64,000 nt of DNA from assembly GCA_016165875.1 (NCBI GenBank), contig JABBOT010000016.1, positions 5,540,327-5,604,326 of the forward strand, written 5' to 3'. The stretch comes from Acanthopleura granulata. Its lineage: Eukaryota; Mollusca; Polyplacophora; Chitonida; Chitonidae. This document shows positions 25,848 through 38,172 of this stretch, piece by piece. The translations under genes were made by a program, and so were the position numbers. Each line of letters starts with the position of its first letter. The first letter of the stretch is position 1. The notes beneath the pieces were generated by a model that saw only the letters and a list, made by a program, of their open reading frames with translations, was not told the origin of the DNA and searched no databases.

Positions 25848-26128
25848 ACAGGTCTACTGAGGTCAGTGTGAGATTCTCTATTCATGCTGCTGTCTCACTG
25901 GAATGCCAGGCTGAAGACACCGGACATGACACCTGACCCAGTCACATTATCCTGACACCGAGCTGAACAGTACTTTCTGCCTTGCACCTAAGTTGAGGGC
26001 CAAGCATGGCAGTGTCAAGATTAATGATTTCAATGTCTTAGATGTTGCCTGATTTCGGACTGAACCAAGGCTCTACTGTTCACGAGGCACACACTCTATC
26101 CACTACACCACCACAGTCAATGCAAAAG
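25848..26128 (-). mobile_element. Dispersed repeat family C copy
   Basis: CTGAAGACACCGGACATGAC resembles 25262 CGAAGACACCAGACCTGAC; the right end keeps a tRNA-like CACTACACCACCAC. Confidence 0.6.
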
Positions 26129-26129
26129 G

Positions 26130-27482
26130 AGTTGAACAGGATACACTGGCTTGGGCTCAAATGAGAGCAATATTTTACTGAATTTTCTCTGATTACAATC
26201 TGTAAAAAAAAGTTCAGCTGTTAAAGTATATATTTATGTTGATTGTGCCTAGTCTACCACTCATACCACAAAAATCTATGGTCATTTATCCACAATTTGA
26301 ATTTCAATAACGTGTAATTTAAACTCCCAAATTTCTTTAGTCTTTCTGTATTTACCCTGTACTAAATGTATACCTACCCTGGACGAACAGCCAGTTCAGC
26401 CTAAGATTCACACCTGCTAATACTTCAGACTTTATTGTTAAGGAGGAATACACCTGTAATACTTATATCTATACTGCAGAGTTGTCTTAATCACTTGCAG
26501 TAATCACTTAATTAAGCTTAATGAAAGAACATGTATGACTCAGCCTCAAGCTATGTCGATTAGAAACAACGTAATCTAACGAATAAAACCTGACTTGAAA
26601 CTGATTACCGATAATTACTTAATATCACCGTGCTGAGGCTTAGGGTTTGTTACCAAGGTGCACTGTAATTAAGTCAGAAATCACATGCTTCTGTTATCAA
26701 AGTTACAGACATACATGTACTTACCTGTAAATATATAGACGGCAGGTAAATTAAATGTACAGGTGTGTTATCTGTCAATTTATATCTACAGGTGTTTCAA
26801 CTTGTCAATCGACACAACCTGCGCAACTTAACAGTGAGTTAAAGCTCCATGCTTCCTTAACATACTGACCTAGTTATAATACTTGCGAGGGTGCAGAGGG
26901 TGGTTGTTAGGCACATTTTGCAAATGAAATCTCTGATAAAATGAAATGAAGTTGACGTCATATCTAAAGGTCACCCAAACATACACGAAAGAGGAGATCA
27001 GAAATCAAATGTCGGCCACCTCGTCAAGCATAATAAAATCATCACGATAACTCACAGGCCATTCAGGGCGTTTATTTTTAGGGACTTGTATTATTCAGCA
27101 TATGGGAGTCTAGTGTCTGGACAAAAGAGTTTCAGCAGAGCAGAGTTTTATCACTAGATCGTCTCACCCATTCATTTCACCATAAAATAACATAAAAGCA
27201 CAAATAATGGTGCACAAAATAGTCAAACAGAAATCAAAGATTCATCGATACAATATTCCCAAGTTACAGATACCTTATCTTTCTACCGTTATTTTCTAAA
27301 CTTGGATCTTTCACAGTCAATGTTGCTCTGTATGGGGTTTGCAAGATAATCTGGAACTACTGTAAATGAAACCAAAATAAAAGTTGTATGTGGAAAAAAA
27401 AAACAACAACAAAAAACACGAGAAAACCGTCACTTTCGTGTTTCGTGTTTCATTTTTAAACATTTCACATGACTGTACATGT

Positions 27483-27488
<6 letters not shown>
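26130..27488. other. Intergenic, no feature recognised
   Basis: AT-rich unique sequence without a credible ORF or repeat, ending at the (AT)n tract. It could contain the ankyrin promoter, as it lies just above the proposed 5' UTR exon. Confidence 0.4.

Positions 27489-27541
<53 letters not shown>
27489..27541. repeat. (AT)n microsatellite
   Basis: An uninterrupted AT dinucleotide run of about 53 bp. Confidence 0.98.
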
Positions 27542-27545
<4 letters not shown>

Positions 27546-27959
27546 GAATATACATTTTGTATATACTTTGAGGTACAAAAGCTGTAGACAAGAAATCATA
27601 TTATTACAGCTGTAATCACTACATTCACAGAAAAGCTTAACAAACGTGTACCTATGAATTTCTTTCAGTTTTACTCGCTTAATACTGTTTTAACATCATC
27701 TTCAAATAGCAGATCTTGAACATCACAGCAAGTAGGCCTACATATATATATAAAACCAAAGCAATGTTTTTGAAAAAGTTTAACTGGCTTTTCCTAAAAA
27801 ATCAAATGAAAAAAAAAAAAAAAAGAACACTAGTGGCTCCTAGGACTGAGATTACCGGTGTGAAGTTTTCACAGAAGGCCACAGCGACAAATTCATGGAG
27901 TTAACCTTATATTGTCACTGTAATTCACATCAGGCTTCTCTTAAACAACATTTTGTTTC

Positions 27960-28119
27960 ATTTATTTATCTTATTTATTTGATCGGTGTTTTATGTCGCA
28001 CTCAAGAATATTTCATCTATATGACAGCGGCCAGTATTATGATGGGAGGAAACCTGGCAGAGCCCAGGGAGAAGGCCACGACAATATGCAGGTTGCTGGT
28101 GGACCTTTCCACATACCAT
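27960..28119 (-). mobile_element. SINE family A, head-truncated
   Basis: (TTTA)n, GATCGGTGTTTTATGTCGC and body to CTTTCCACATACC. Confidence 0.9.
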
Positions 28120-28344
28120 TTTGTTTTATCACATCTGGAAGAAAATTAGGGTGGGTCAAGTGGTCATTTTTTTCTTATTCCATAACTATCTCGATAAAGT
28201 TTTGAATTTAAAGGCAAACTGCACAGGAAATGAATGGAACACAAGGATTTTCTAAAGAAAAGCACATAAGAAAAACTGAGTATGGCTCTTTTTCGGTGGA
28301 TAGGTAATGTTGCACAAAACAAATATATTTATGAAGATGGCCTC

Positions 28345-28470
28345 ACGTGTGTCTCCTGTGGTCTGCTATGTGAAAGGCTGCATCACTGACACATGATACT
28401 GAAGACACCAGACCTGACAGGACACCAAGCATAACACCACACTCAGTGTATCTATACTTTGCTCGAACTA
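28345..28470 (-). mobile_element. Dispersed repeat family C fragment
   Basis: TGAAGACACCAGACCTGACA and nearby sequence match the family C body. Confidence 0.6.
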
Positions 28471-28540
28471 CGCCATAAAGGAAAACAGCCAGGCTCCCAC
28501 AAATATTAAAATACATGTAACATAGTCTCTCAGACTGTTA

Positions 28541-29012
28541 CAGTTATCCACACAAACTTACTTCCTGAGAGGGCTCCAAGAGGGGTCTTTGCATTGCTTC
28601 AAAGATAAAATATCACACTGATGTTCCACCTATATACTCATCTACACTGTGTGCACGATTTGAGACAAGAACAAAAGAAGAGAAAAGAAAAACTGATGAT
28701 GAAAACTGGCAGTTGGTCTCCCACTCACATTAATGTTTAAAAAACACCAGGAAAAGAAGGACTCAAGTGACAATAGCCTTAACAGAGTGAAACTGCACTG
28801 AAAAATATCGGTGGAGGGGGGGAGGGTAGAGGGGGGTGTTATCTGAGGGCGAGCCACTGTACTGTTTTGTTTGGTACATAGGACGTACTTACTGTAGCCA
28901 GGATGAAGGAATAACACAGACGTTTCACGCTGAACTTTGAGTATAAGTCCAATGGGCATTGGAGCTGTCTAGCGAGTTTAAAGCAGTTTGGACGAGACAT
29001 GAGTGGATACTC
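28541..29012. repeat. Local duplication, copy 1
   Basis: About 400 bp shared with 30060-30447, including TTATCCACACAAACTTACTT, GAGGGCTCCAAG and GAAGGAATAACACAGA. On the minus strand it holds two good donor motifs (GGAA-GTAAGT near 28558 and TACA-GTAAGT near 28890), so it may contain untranslated exons. Confidence 0.82.
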
Positions 29013-29160
29013 TTGCTACCTAATGCAAAATAATGCTAAAAAGACATGATTTCCAGTAGTCACCGCAAGAACAACATTCTAAGGTATAGCGACTACCGGA
29101 AATCCTGTCTTTTTGGCGTTATTTTGCCTAAGTTTGCGAGAGCACCCACTCGTGTCTCGC
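28991..29160. mobile_element. Long inverted repeat with short loop
   Basis: Arms 28991-29061 and 29091-29160 (about 70 bp, about 80% identical by eye; GCAAAATAA, AAAAAGACA and GATTTCC shared) with a 29-bp loop. It could form a long hairpin as RNA or be a foldback element. Half of it recurs at 30430-30447. Confidence 0.82.
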
Positions 29161-29660
29161 CCAAAGAGCATTAATTTCGCTGATTCGGCTTATTCTAACT
29201 CCAGACAGGAGTTATCATTGTATATCATTGTTTATCCCTTCCCAGACGAAAAGCTTGTTGGGGTGGTTACTCTAAACTGACCTATTGTTACAGCCATCAG
29301 CTACCTATGGACTCTTACTTTCACATATATAAAAAACCAAGCAGGTGGCTGCCAACTATTCTGACCAAAACTAACTGCTTGTGTTCTACTTTAGATCATT
29401 CCATTTTCCAGAGTAGACTTCCTCTTGATAATGAAACCGAAAGTCCTGCATATGCCTTGGCCCCAAAATAATGAGACTCCAGAAAAAACTTTTCGACAGC
29501 TTTGAGCAGGGCCTCTATAACACTACTGGAGACGGAAACAGTTTGCAAATAACAGTAAATAACAGTACATACTGTTCCATGAACGCATGTTGCTGCACTG
29601 CCTTCGTTGTTCAGCGGTTATCCCAAGACAAATGTGTCCACATCCCACTCAAAACTACCC

Positions 29661-29846
29661 TGGTGTCAGGCCAATTGAACGATAAACTACACTGGTGTCA
29701 GGCCAATTGTATGATAAACTACACTGGTGTCAGGCCAATTGAATGATAAACTACACTGGTGTCAGGCCAATTGAACGATAAACTACACTGGTGTCAGGCC
29801 AATTGAACGATAAACTACACTGGTGTCAGGCCAATTGAACGATAAA
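29661..29846. repeat. 32-bp tandem repeat, six units
   Basis: TGGTGTCAGGCCAATTGAAC followed by GATAAACTACAC repeats at 29661, 29693, 29725, 29757, 29789 and 29821. Nearly identical units. Confidence 0.96.
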
Positions 29847-30059
29847 AAGATGTCCAAATTTCCGTAAACCCATTCTTCCCACGCGTGTTTTATATTTGAC
29901 TTATTAAACCGTCGACATGCCGTGACTACCAGCCTCCCCGCCCTGCACCCACACGCGCAGCCCTCTCCCTTCAAACGAAACCTTACTCATCCACTCGTAG
30001 CCAAAATACAATTAACCACTGCCTTAGGTATCAGGCTGCCTTGCAGCTGTCGACTTTTG

Positions 30060-30447
30060 AAGTTATCCACACAAACTTACTTCCTGAGAGGGCTCCAAGG
30101 GGGGGGGTCTTTGCACTGCTTCAAAGGATAGAATATGGAACACACACCAATTTTTGAAAAATACCTGGAAAGAAGGACTCAAGTGACAATAGCCTTAACA
30201 AAGTGAAAGTGAAAGGTGAAAAAGATGGGTGTGGGTGTGGGGGTGGGGGGTGGGGGTGTGGAAGGGGGTGTTATCTGAAGGTGGCCACTGTACTGTTTTC
30301 TTTGGTGCCTAGGAGGTACTTATTGTAGTCAGGACGAAGGAATAACACAGAGAAGTTTCAAAGCTGAACTTCATGTATAAGCCAAATTGCCATTGGAGCC
30401 ATCTCGCAAGATTAACGCTGTTTGGGTCAGACATGAGTGGGTGCTCC
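30060..30447. repeat. Local duplication, copy 2
   Basis: Second copy of 28541-29012. A G-run has grown from 4 to 9 bases and the middle is G-rich; the second donor motif has changed from GT to AT. Confidence 0.82.
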
Positions 30448-30605
30448 CCCAAACTAACGCAACTTACAACAACTTGTAAACATATTTAAACAATAAAATC
30501 ATCCTTACCCTTGATGAGGTAAAATAAAAAAAAAGAAGAAAAATAGGAGACCTGGTACTGAACTAGCTATATATACCAAAGTGTCTTATAGCAATATGGA
30601 AACAC

Positions 30606-30699
30606 TCGGTTTCCTCCCACCATAATGCTGGCCGCCGTCGTATAAGTGAAATATTCTTGAGTACGGTGTAAAACACCGATGAAATAAATAAATAAATCA
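30606..30699 (+). mobile_element. SINE family A, 3' end
   Basis: CGGTTTCCTCCCACCATAAT to AAATAAATAAATAAAT. Confidence 0.9.
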
Positions 30700-30841
30700 A
30701 TATGTTAACATTTTCAAACAAAACAATATCCTTACCCTTGAAGATGAAAGAAACTCCTGGGACAGAATTAACTGATGAATATACAGTGTAGACATTTTTA
30801 TATACACCAGTAGATGTACTATAGTCAACAGTGTTCACTTA

Positions 30842-31130
30842 ACAGGGGAGTTTCGACTTCGAACTCTTTTATCGTTGGAGGTATAAAATGTCCTGCTGCT
30901 TCATGTGACCAGTCAAAAATGGTCGGCAACCTTTGTTAACATTAAATTACTGATCATCTGTCTCGTCCTGTTCCGGAGGGAAAAACTGACGCCTCACTTC
31001 CTCCACAAACTTCTTAACGTCACAAATATAAAGCTACTCAATTTTCTCCCCTGTTCGTCAACTCTAAATAGCTTTTTGTAAAACTTTTTTCAGACACCCG
31101 TGTTAGAGTAAACGCTATCAAATCTTCTTC
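30842..31130. mobile_element. Second copy of the intron 18 foldback element
   Basis: Begins GGGGAGTTTCGACTTCGAAC; the rest follows the reverse complement of 7136-6870 with moderate divergence. The far inverted repeat was not found. Confidence 0.65.
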
Positions 31131-31540
31131 CGTAACATTTTAGTGTGTGATAATTCCAACCATGTTGACCTTTGTGTGGTTGCAGCTCACCTTCAAGTCC
31201 TTCACCGTTCAATCCTTTTGACATCCCAAGGTTTCAGTTACTACTACGAAATATTTACAGACCATCCTCTGGTAGGGATTAAAGTTTGCTAAACCTCATG
31301 TATCTATTATCAGTAATGGTGAATGAAAATGCCATCTTTTGGCCTAGATATTTTGAATATTTGGACCATGCAGAGGAATCCTGTGAGCTGTTTTAAGTTG
31401 ATTTACGTGTGTGTATGTAAACGAAAGCTGAAACAAAAACACCCCCCTCCCCCCCCAAAAAAGAAACAACAAAACAGTCACTGTGTCATACTGCTGCTGA
31501 ATACATCCAATTAAATAAAAGCTTGGCAGACCTTCCCATG

Positions 31541-31723
31541 TTTATTTATTTATTTATTTGATTGGTGTTTTACGCCACACTCAAGAATATTTCACTTACA
31601 TGACGGCAGCCAGCATTATGGTGGGAAGAAACCGGACTGAGCCCGGGGGAAAAACACGACCATCCGCAGGTTGCTTGCAGACCTTCTCACGTGTGGCCGG
31701 AGAGGAGGCCAGCATGAGCTGGG
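31541..31723 (-). mobile_element. SINE family A, 5'-truncated, with short target-site duplication
   Basis: Complete tail and body; the head is cut at GAGCTGGG. CTTCCCATGTT occurs at both ends (31532-31542 and 31724-31734), consistent with an 11-bp target-site duplication and a truncated insertion. Confidence 0.9.
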
Positions 31724-31734
31724 CTTCCCATGTT

Positions 31735-32756
31735 GATAACACCAGTATATCAACCATATTAACACCAGCATATCAACCGTTAACAGTTAACAACCATCAA
31801 AAATGCAGCACTGTCACTTTGAAAGTGTGATTTACCGTTAACTTTATTTTACTTAAACCATTTTGGAAGTTGAAGTAGGCCTACTAGCTGAAGCATTTTG
31901 ATCAACATTTCATCGCCACTTCACACCGACACGACCCTGTCTGAAATAAATTCAGTTCACTGGATGATGGGAATCATTTCAAAACTTTTGCGAGAGACAG
32001 AATTAAGTGGGCGAAAATGAAATTTTCACACGATGAAAACACTTGTGACCTGAAATCGAAAGTTCAATGACCAATGTGACACTGATGGCTCGTTGGATTT
32101 GGACAAACGTTTGTTTATCACACGATTGGCAGATTTAAATATAGTTACATACAGTTATACTAGTGTCTGCACAGCCTGAGAGGCAAGACAGACATCTTGT
32201 TCTTTTATGTGTTAACTCATACGTAACAACCTTTTGACAAAACATAAACAAACCTGTTTTTTGCGGGGGCGACCATCTTGTTAACATGTGATTCTAAGGG
32301 AGATAACCTTTGGTGAAAATGGTGAAAACTAAACTGGGAAAATATGGTTAGTTCCCTTTCAACGTGTGTATCGAGGTTACTCACTCGTTCAAGTCATGTG
32401 TACTCCGCTCTTTACGAAACATGTAATATATCTTCCTTGCTTTAAAATCCAAAATAAAAATGTTCCAATCATTAACCTGAACTTTACGGTAACCAAAGGC
32501 AAACTAGCTATGTGAATCCACTATGAAGTCAATATAAACTGGTTTTAGGGAAAAGAGAAAGAGACAGAAAAAATAAAAACATGTAAATAAATAAAGACAT
32601 AAATAAATAAATAAATAAATAAACCCATGTCTTGAGACGGATTTCAACCGCCAATATACACTCATCTATGCAGAAGCCAATCTAGAAGTAAAAACAACGA
32701 CTAAGAAAATGTCACTAAAATCAGACTGGAGTGAATTGTGTTTCACAATAACTGTA
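31735..32756. other. Intergenic, no feature recognised
   Basis: AT-rich unique sequence with a short (AAAT)n run at 32584-32622 and nothing else recognisable. Confidence 0.5.
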
Positions 32757-32962
32757 TGTGTGGCCTCGCTTGGCGCTCAACACCGAGAGGTTGGAGCAAC
32801 GTAACAGTGTCAGTATAATGTGACTGGGTGGGGTGTTACGTCTGGCGGCAGCACTTGGGTGGCATGGACTCGCCCTGCCACGATGAGGCACAACATACTT
32901 ATATCTACCTTCTAAGGACTCCTCGTCTTCATTATAGGCCTAACTAAAAAATTGCTGAGCAG
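32757..32962 (+). mobile_element. Dispersed repeat family C copy
   Basis: GGCATGGACTCGCCCTGCCA and AAGGACTCCTCGTCTTCAT are reverse complements of the 25.2-kb copy. Confidence 0.72.
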
Positions 32963-32978
32963 GACGTGAAACCCCTAG

Positions 32979-33053
32979 TACACACACACACACACACACA
33001 CACATACAACGTGTGTGTGCGTGTGTGTGTGTGCGTGTGTGCGTGTGTGTGTG
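32979..33053. repeat. (CA)n / (GT)n microsatellite
   Basis: A CA run followed by a GT/GC run; it sits where the tail of the neighbouring SINE should be. Confidence 0.95.
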
Positions 33054-33261
33054 ACGGCGGCCAGCATTATGGTGGGAGGAAATCGGGTAGAGCCCGGGGG
33101 AAACCCACGACCATCCGCCAGGTTGCTGGCAGACCTTCCCACGTACGGCCGGAGAGGAAGCCAGCATGAGCTGGACTTGAACTCACAGCGACCGCATTGG
33201 TGGGAGGCTTCGGGTCATTGTGCTGTGATAGCGCGCTAACCGATTGAGCCACGGAGGCCCC
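33052..33261 (-). mobile_element. SINE family A, head complete, tail replaced by GT repeat
   Basis: Runs from GACGGCGGCCAGCATTATGG to the full head (TTGAGCCACGGAGGCCCC). The tail-proximal 60 bp and A-tail are absent; a GT microsatellite takes their place. Confidence 0.93.
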
Positions 33262-33508
33262 GTCGTGCGACATTAACATGGTTAAATTCCATATTAAGCT
33301 TGAATGACATTTGCTGTATTTTCCTGATATAGGAGTATTGCCGGTAAATATGGCTTTGGTTTCTGCACGCTAGACTGGTTTGTGATTAATCTCTTATTAC
33401 CAACCAAAAAATATTTGTCCTTACAGAATTTCAGCGAATTTCATACGGGCTAAGCTACTTTCTTTGTGTATATTTATGTTACACCTGCTATATGTAACTC
33501 TGGGGGGA

Positions 33509-33577
33509 TTTCATTTATTTATTTATTTACTTACTTGATTATTGCTTAATGTCATACCCAATTATTCACTTATACGA
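33509..33577 (-). mobile_element. SINE family A, tail fragment
   Basis: (ATTT)n, TTGATTATTGCTTAATGTC, then TTCACTTATACGATGA. It directly abuts the next copy. Confidence 0.75.
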
Positions 33578-33775
33578 TGAAGGGGTCTCCATGGCCGCGA
33601 TGGAACCTGCCACCAATGCGGTCGCTCATGCTGGCTTCCTCTCCGGCCGTACGTGGGAAGGTCTGCCAGCGACCTGCGGATGGCTGTGGATTTCATATTC
33701 TTGAGTACGGCGTAACACACCAATCAAATAAGTAAGTAAATAAATAAATGAATGAATAAATAAATAAATAAATGT
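33578..33775 (+). mobile_element. SINE family A, internally deleted
   Basis: Head (GGGGTCTCCATGGCCG), body with two gaps (A-box end and TTTCCTCCCACC region missing) and a long (AAAT)n tail. Confidence 0.85.
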
Positions 33776-34187
33776 GGGATGACGGTCAAGTTTTACGGAT
33801 GGAGGAAACCGGAGTGTCTGGCATAAACCATGGACCTTTGGCAATTGACTGACGTACATGTGTGCACAACGTTTTTTCAACGAAAATTATACCGCGCAAA
33901 CTGCACCCGAGCGTCGCAGACCGCTGATTGTCAGCATCTCTCCATTTTATCAAGACAAACATTTCATCTGTTGCTATGTTTCCTGCCTTGATTCAGCAGG
34001 CATATATAACCTGTCGATCAGTAAAATGGAGTGAAGGTTACAGCGATATATGCGTTGTAACGTTTGTTTGGATTAATGCAGGTAACCAATGCCTCACAAG
34101 TATGAGAACGGGTGGGGGTGGGGGGTACTAATTCCCAGAACATGGGCTGAAGAAATCGCCTGATTCCTGCCCTGCTCTATAATGAAT

Positions 34188-34492
34188 TATTTATTTATTT
34201 ATTTATTTATTTGTTTATTTATTTGTTTATTTATTTTTTTGATTGGGGTTTTATGCCGTACTCAAGTATATTTCACTAATACGATGGCGGCCCGCATTAT
34301 GGTGGGAGGAAACCGGACAGAGTCCGGGGGAAACCCACGACCATCCGCAAGTTGCTGGCGGACCTTAGCACTTACGGCCGGAGAGCAAGCCAGAATGAAC
34401 TGGAGTTGAACTCACAACGACCGCATTGGTGGGAGGCTTCTGAGTCATTACGCTGCGCTAGCGCGCTAACCAACTGAGCCACGGAGCCCCCC
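34188..34492 (-). mobile_element. SINE family A, full length
   Basis: Long (ATTT)n tail, full body, and head ending CAACTGAGCCACGGAGCCCC. Confidence 0.95.
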
Positions 34493-34817
34493 TAAACGAT
34501 TGATATGTTTGATCTGAAGACTCTGGCTCTGCTGAAGAACCAGAAAATTTCACGTACACATACATGTATATACTCTGGCGGGTAGAGGCTTGTACCTGGT
34601 CACAATAAACCATCGGCTGTGAAAACCGGGAAAAAATGACGAACGCATAGGTTCTGGAGCCACAAAGCGAGCCTAATATAAGCCTAATATATGCCATATG
34701 TCATTCAAGATTACACGACCCAAAGCCAACCATCGATTTCTTACTGCCATCAGAGGCCAGGAAACATTGGCGCCATCGTCTTCATTGAGTCATCTGTCTA
34801 TGTTCAACACCGAATTT

Positions 34818-34998
34818 TTGTCCAATAAAGTTCATCACGTCCGACATCATCATCATCACCATGCAATAAAGTTTGTCCAATATCATCTTCATCCAATAAA
34901 TACATCACCCCCAACATTATCATCATCATCCAATAAAGTTTGTCGTGTCCAGCATCATCATCATCCAGTAAAGTCTGCCACGCCTAACACCATCTTCG
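34818..34998. repeat. About 45-bp tandem repeat with CAT-rich parts
   Basis: Four copies of CCAATAAAGTTTGTC followed by a (CATCAT)n stretch; spacing varies with the length of the CAT run. Confidence 0.85.
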
Positions 34999-35578
34999 CT
35001 GATCTGAGAACTTGATTAAGGCCAAAGATCTTGCTTACTATAGTTCTGAATTGGGATATCATCGTAAAATACCAGTAATTCTGGACACTCACCGAACGTA
35101 TAACCCGAATCGTATATCTTCAACAGCTTTTTGTGGTGTACATGTAACAAAAACATGTATTTCTTTGATCCTCAGTGTTGCCAAAAACTTCTCGACGACT
35201 TAATGTTGATGGTAATACAAATAAAGCTCTAGTTTTAAAGGAACGTTTGCCGGATGGTGAGCTTTTTTGAACAGATAGAGTTATCTCCCTTAGACCGTTG
35301 CCGATCATTAATATACGTTTCCACTATGAGTAAATATTTACGTGAATTACCGTTAATGGCGTCAATCAGCGTAGACTCAGAGTAAATACGATAACATTTA
35401 TTGAACATTTACCGCAGTAGTTACCAATCAAGCACATATCCGAAATTTTCAGGATCGTCGATTCTAGAGAACTTCACAATAGAAACCCCAAATCAGTGAA
35501 CTTGATTGAACCTTCAGGTCCATGCAGCGTATACTGGCGTCTCAGTGGCAACACGGGGTTACGTATCAATTTATTACT

Positions 35579-35825
35579 TTCCATTACATTTCCTTTTACG
35601 ACTCCAGGGTGGCGATAAGCGGTCAACAGCGTAGGCACGGCCGTTTAAGAGGTCAGGTATGATGTTCGTTTATTGGAGATTTCTAAATTGGCGTTCCAAT
35701 TGTATTTCAGTTTCCATTTATTACTCCATGGTGGCGATAAGCAGGTTAACAGCCCAAGTATGGTTGTTTGAGAGGAAGTTGGTTGGAGATTACCGAATTG
35801 CCTTTCACCAGTGGAGTTGTGATAT
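35579..35825. repeat. Diverged tandem duplication, about 125 bp
   Basis: Two copies sharing GGTGGCGATAAGC, TAACAGC, GTTTGAGAG and TTGGAGATTnCnnAATTG in the same order, at about 35607 and 35731. Confidence 0.75.
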
Positions 35826-36727
35826 TTGGCAAACGGCGCACATGTAACCGGTGAAAAATCCAGGTGAAATGCGGTTTTCTAGTTATGGTTTTATTCCAGT
35901 TGTTCATGTACTGTACTTTCATATCCCCTGACACAATTACTTAAGCCACACTGTAGATGTAACGGATATGTATAGTCACGTTTATAATTATAATTTATGA
36001 AAACCTACGCATGGAAACGGACATTCCTATACCAGCAGTCAACCAAGACGGCCGTTCCATGTCAATAATCGCAAGGCCAGTTTCTATAACGACCAATAGA
36101 ACAAACCATCAAAAAACTAAGAAAATATATAAAATATAAGAAATTAGGAAGGATTCATTCAAAGAAAAGCAGTCAGCAGTTTTCAGTGATGACGAAATGA
36201 CGCGCTGAGTTTTGTAGGCGGATGAATGATATCAGTATTCATATCGTGTATCATTTTAAGTATATCGTTAATCAAATACCTGTCTCAGTTGCGCTTTGAT
36301 TGCAACTGTTCATATATCCAACGTGCCGATCATACTCAACGCGAGGCACCGATGGAAAATTGTTCAAAATTCTGGTTTTGTGGTCGTATTTAATGAAAAC
36401 AGAGCCAAGGCATATCACACAGAATTGTGTGTGGGGAATATATTCAGTTACATGGCCTCAGCTAATCGTTTACATCTTGGCACTCCGGATTCCTCCACCC
36501 ATGAAACTAACCGCCTTGGTACAATAGGACGCGAACCACCAATCAGTCACTCAATCAGCCAGCCATTGATAAAACATATCGTAGTTTTCAACATGCAAAT
36601 AAAAGCGAACGACGAATAACATGTACTGCAGAATTATGTTCGAGGTTCCCAGAGCGAAATGGCACCGAGCAGTGTCATTCATGTTGCATTTGGTTTCGTC
36701 CTTGAAATCGCCACACTCAAGACTGCA

Positions 36728-36830
36728 AGGCTGTTAGCTTTATGGGTGGATGAAACCAGAGTGTTCGGGGAAAACCACAAAAACCTCAGCAAATTACCGA
36801 CGAACCTTCTCAAGCATGACATGGGCCTTA
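36728..36830 (-). mobile_element. Dispersed repeat family D fragment
   Basis: TTATGGGTGGATGAAACCAG and CTCAGCAAATTACCGACGAA are the reverse of the family D core; a plus-strand fragment (36478-36550) stands 180 bp away. Confidence 0.5.
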
Positions 36831-37824
36831 CAGACTTACGTGTACAAGCCATATTGCTTTAAGCAAAAAACATATTCAATGGATGTAAGTCTTTGCCATT
36901 GGTCAGTGGAAACGAGAAATTGTTTAAAAATAAGTAGTACTTTTATATAGAAAAAATAAATTCGACCAGTTATATATATATGTATTTTTCATTTTGAACG
37001 TTTGCAAATTTCTAATTAAGAAATCGTCAGCATGGTTGTATCAGATCTGGTCAGTTTTATTTCAAAAGTGGAATTTATTTCAAAAATGGTCAGTTATAAT
37101 TTCAAAAGTGGTCAAAAATGCCATTTATTTAAAACAAAAATCTCCGATCAAAATAAATGAAATGCACTGAACTGTCTATACAGTATATCTTTGAAAATAC
37201 ATAAAAACTCAGTATGCGTGAAATGGACAAACTTTAAATTTGTAACGAGAGATGAAGATTTGAAAAAGTCAAAGTCACGTTTGTAAGCCCAACAGAAAAA
37301 GAACAAAGGCATAGACTCGTTGCACCAATATATTTAATGCAATTCGCTACCAGCCTTATCACATTATATCATTTCTGACGGAAATTGAACCTCTCCTTTT
37401 TTCTCTTCGCTTAAAAGTTTTCTTTTAATATAAAAAAAACCTAATAATGACAATAAGCCTCTCGTAATGATAGGTGCAAATGATTATAGGTCTGCTGGAA
37501 AACTCCTCGTGTCCTGAGAACGGGGACATCTGTCCCCATATTTCACGTCTTCCGCTCTTAATTCGGTTAGAAGTTTTCCAGTGTAATAATTAGGCCGAAC
37601 TCCATAAGAAATTATCTTCGTGCGTAGGGTCTAATTTAGCTTCCCTGCATGCACGCCATGCAACATTTGCATACACATCCGATGTATGATGTTGTTATCT
37701 TCTCTAGAAACTGTTATATGGCTTGAACCATCGTATGAAATTGTGCTTTCCTGTGATGTAGAATCGTCGTGACTTTCCGCGTGTTAAAATATGAATATTT
37801 CAGTTGCAAAAGTCACTCAACATT

Positions 37825-38093
37825 TAAAACTTAAATATATGCAATTTTTTAACGCATCATAAATTCAAAGCAATCCAAGATGAAATGAATTGAAATGTTA
37901 TCGATCAGGCTGTTATTTGTGTTGAAACTATTATAGAAACCCTTTTTTATATGGAAGCCTGTTAAGGTCATCATCGTATTATATGGTTTCATCAAAGTAT
38001 CGATGAAAAAACTTAAATATATGCAAAAAATTTTTAACGCATGACAAATTCAAAGTAATCCACGATGAAATGAATTAAAATATTATCGATATC
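37825..38093. repeat. Direct repeat, about 85 bp, spaced about 185 bp
   Basis: CTTAAATATATGCA, TTTTTAACGCAT, AAATTCAAAG and ATGAAATGAATT recur in order at 37831 and 38011. A SINE fragment abuts the second copy. Confidence 0.85.
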
Positions 38094-38172
38094 ACGAATA
38101 CGACGGCGGCTAGCATTATGGTGGGAGAAAACCGGCCAGAGACCGGGTAAAACCAACGACCATCCGCAGATT
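38094..38172 (-). mobile_element. SINE family A, body fragment
   Basis: TACGACGGCGGCTAGCATTA to CCATCCGCAGATTT. Confidence 0.8.
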
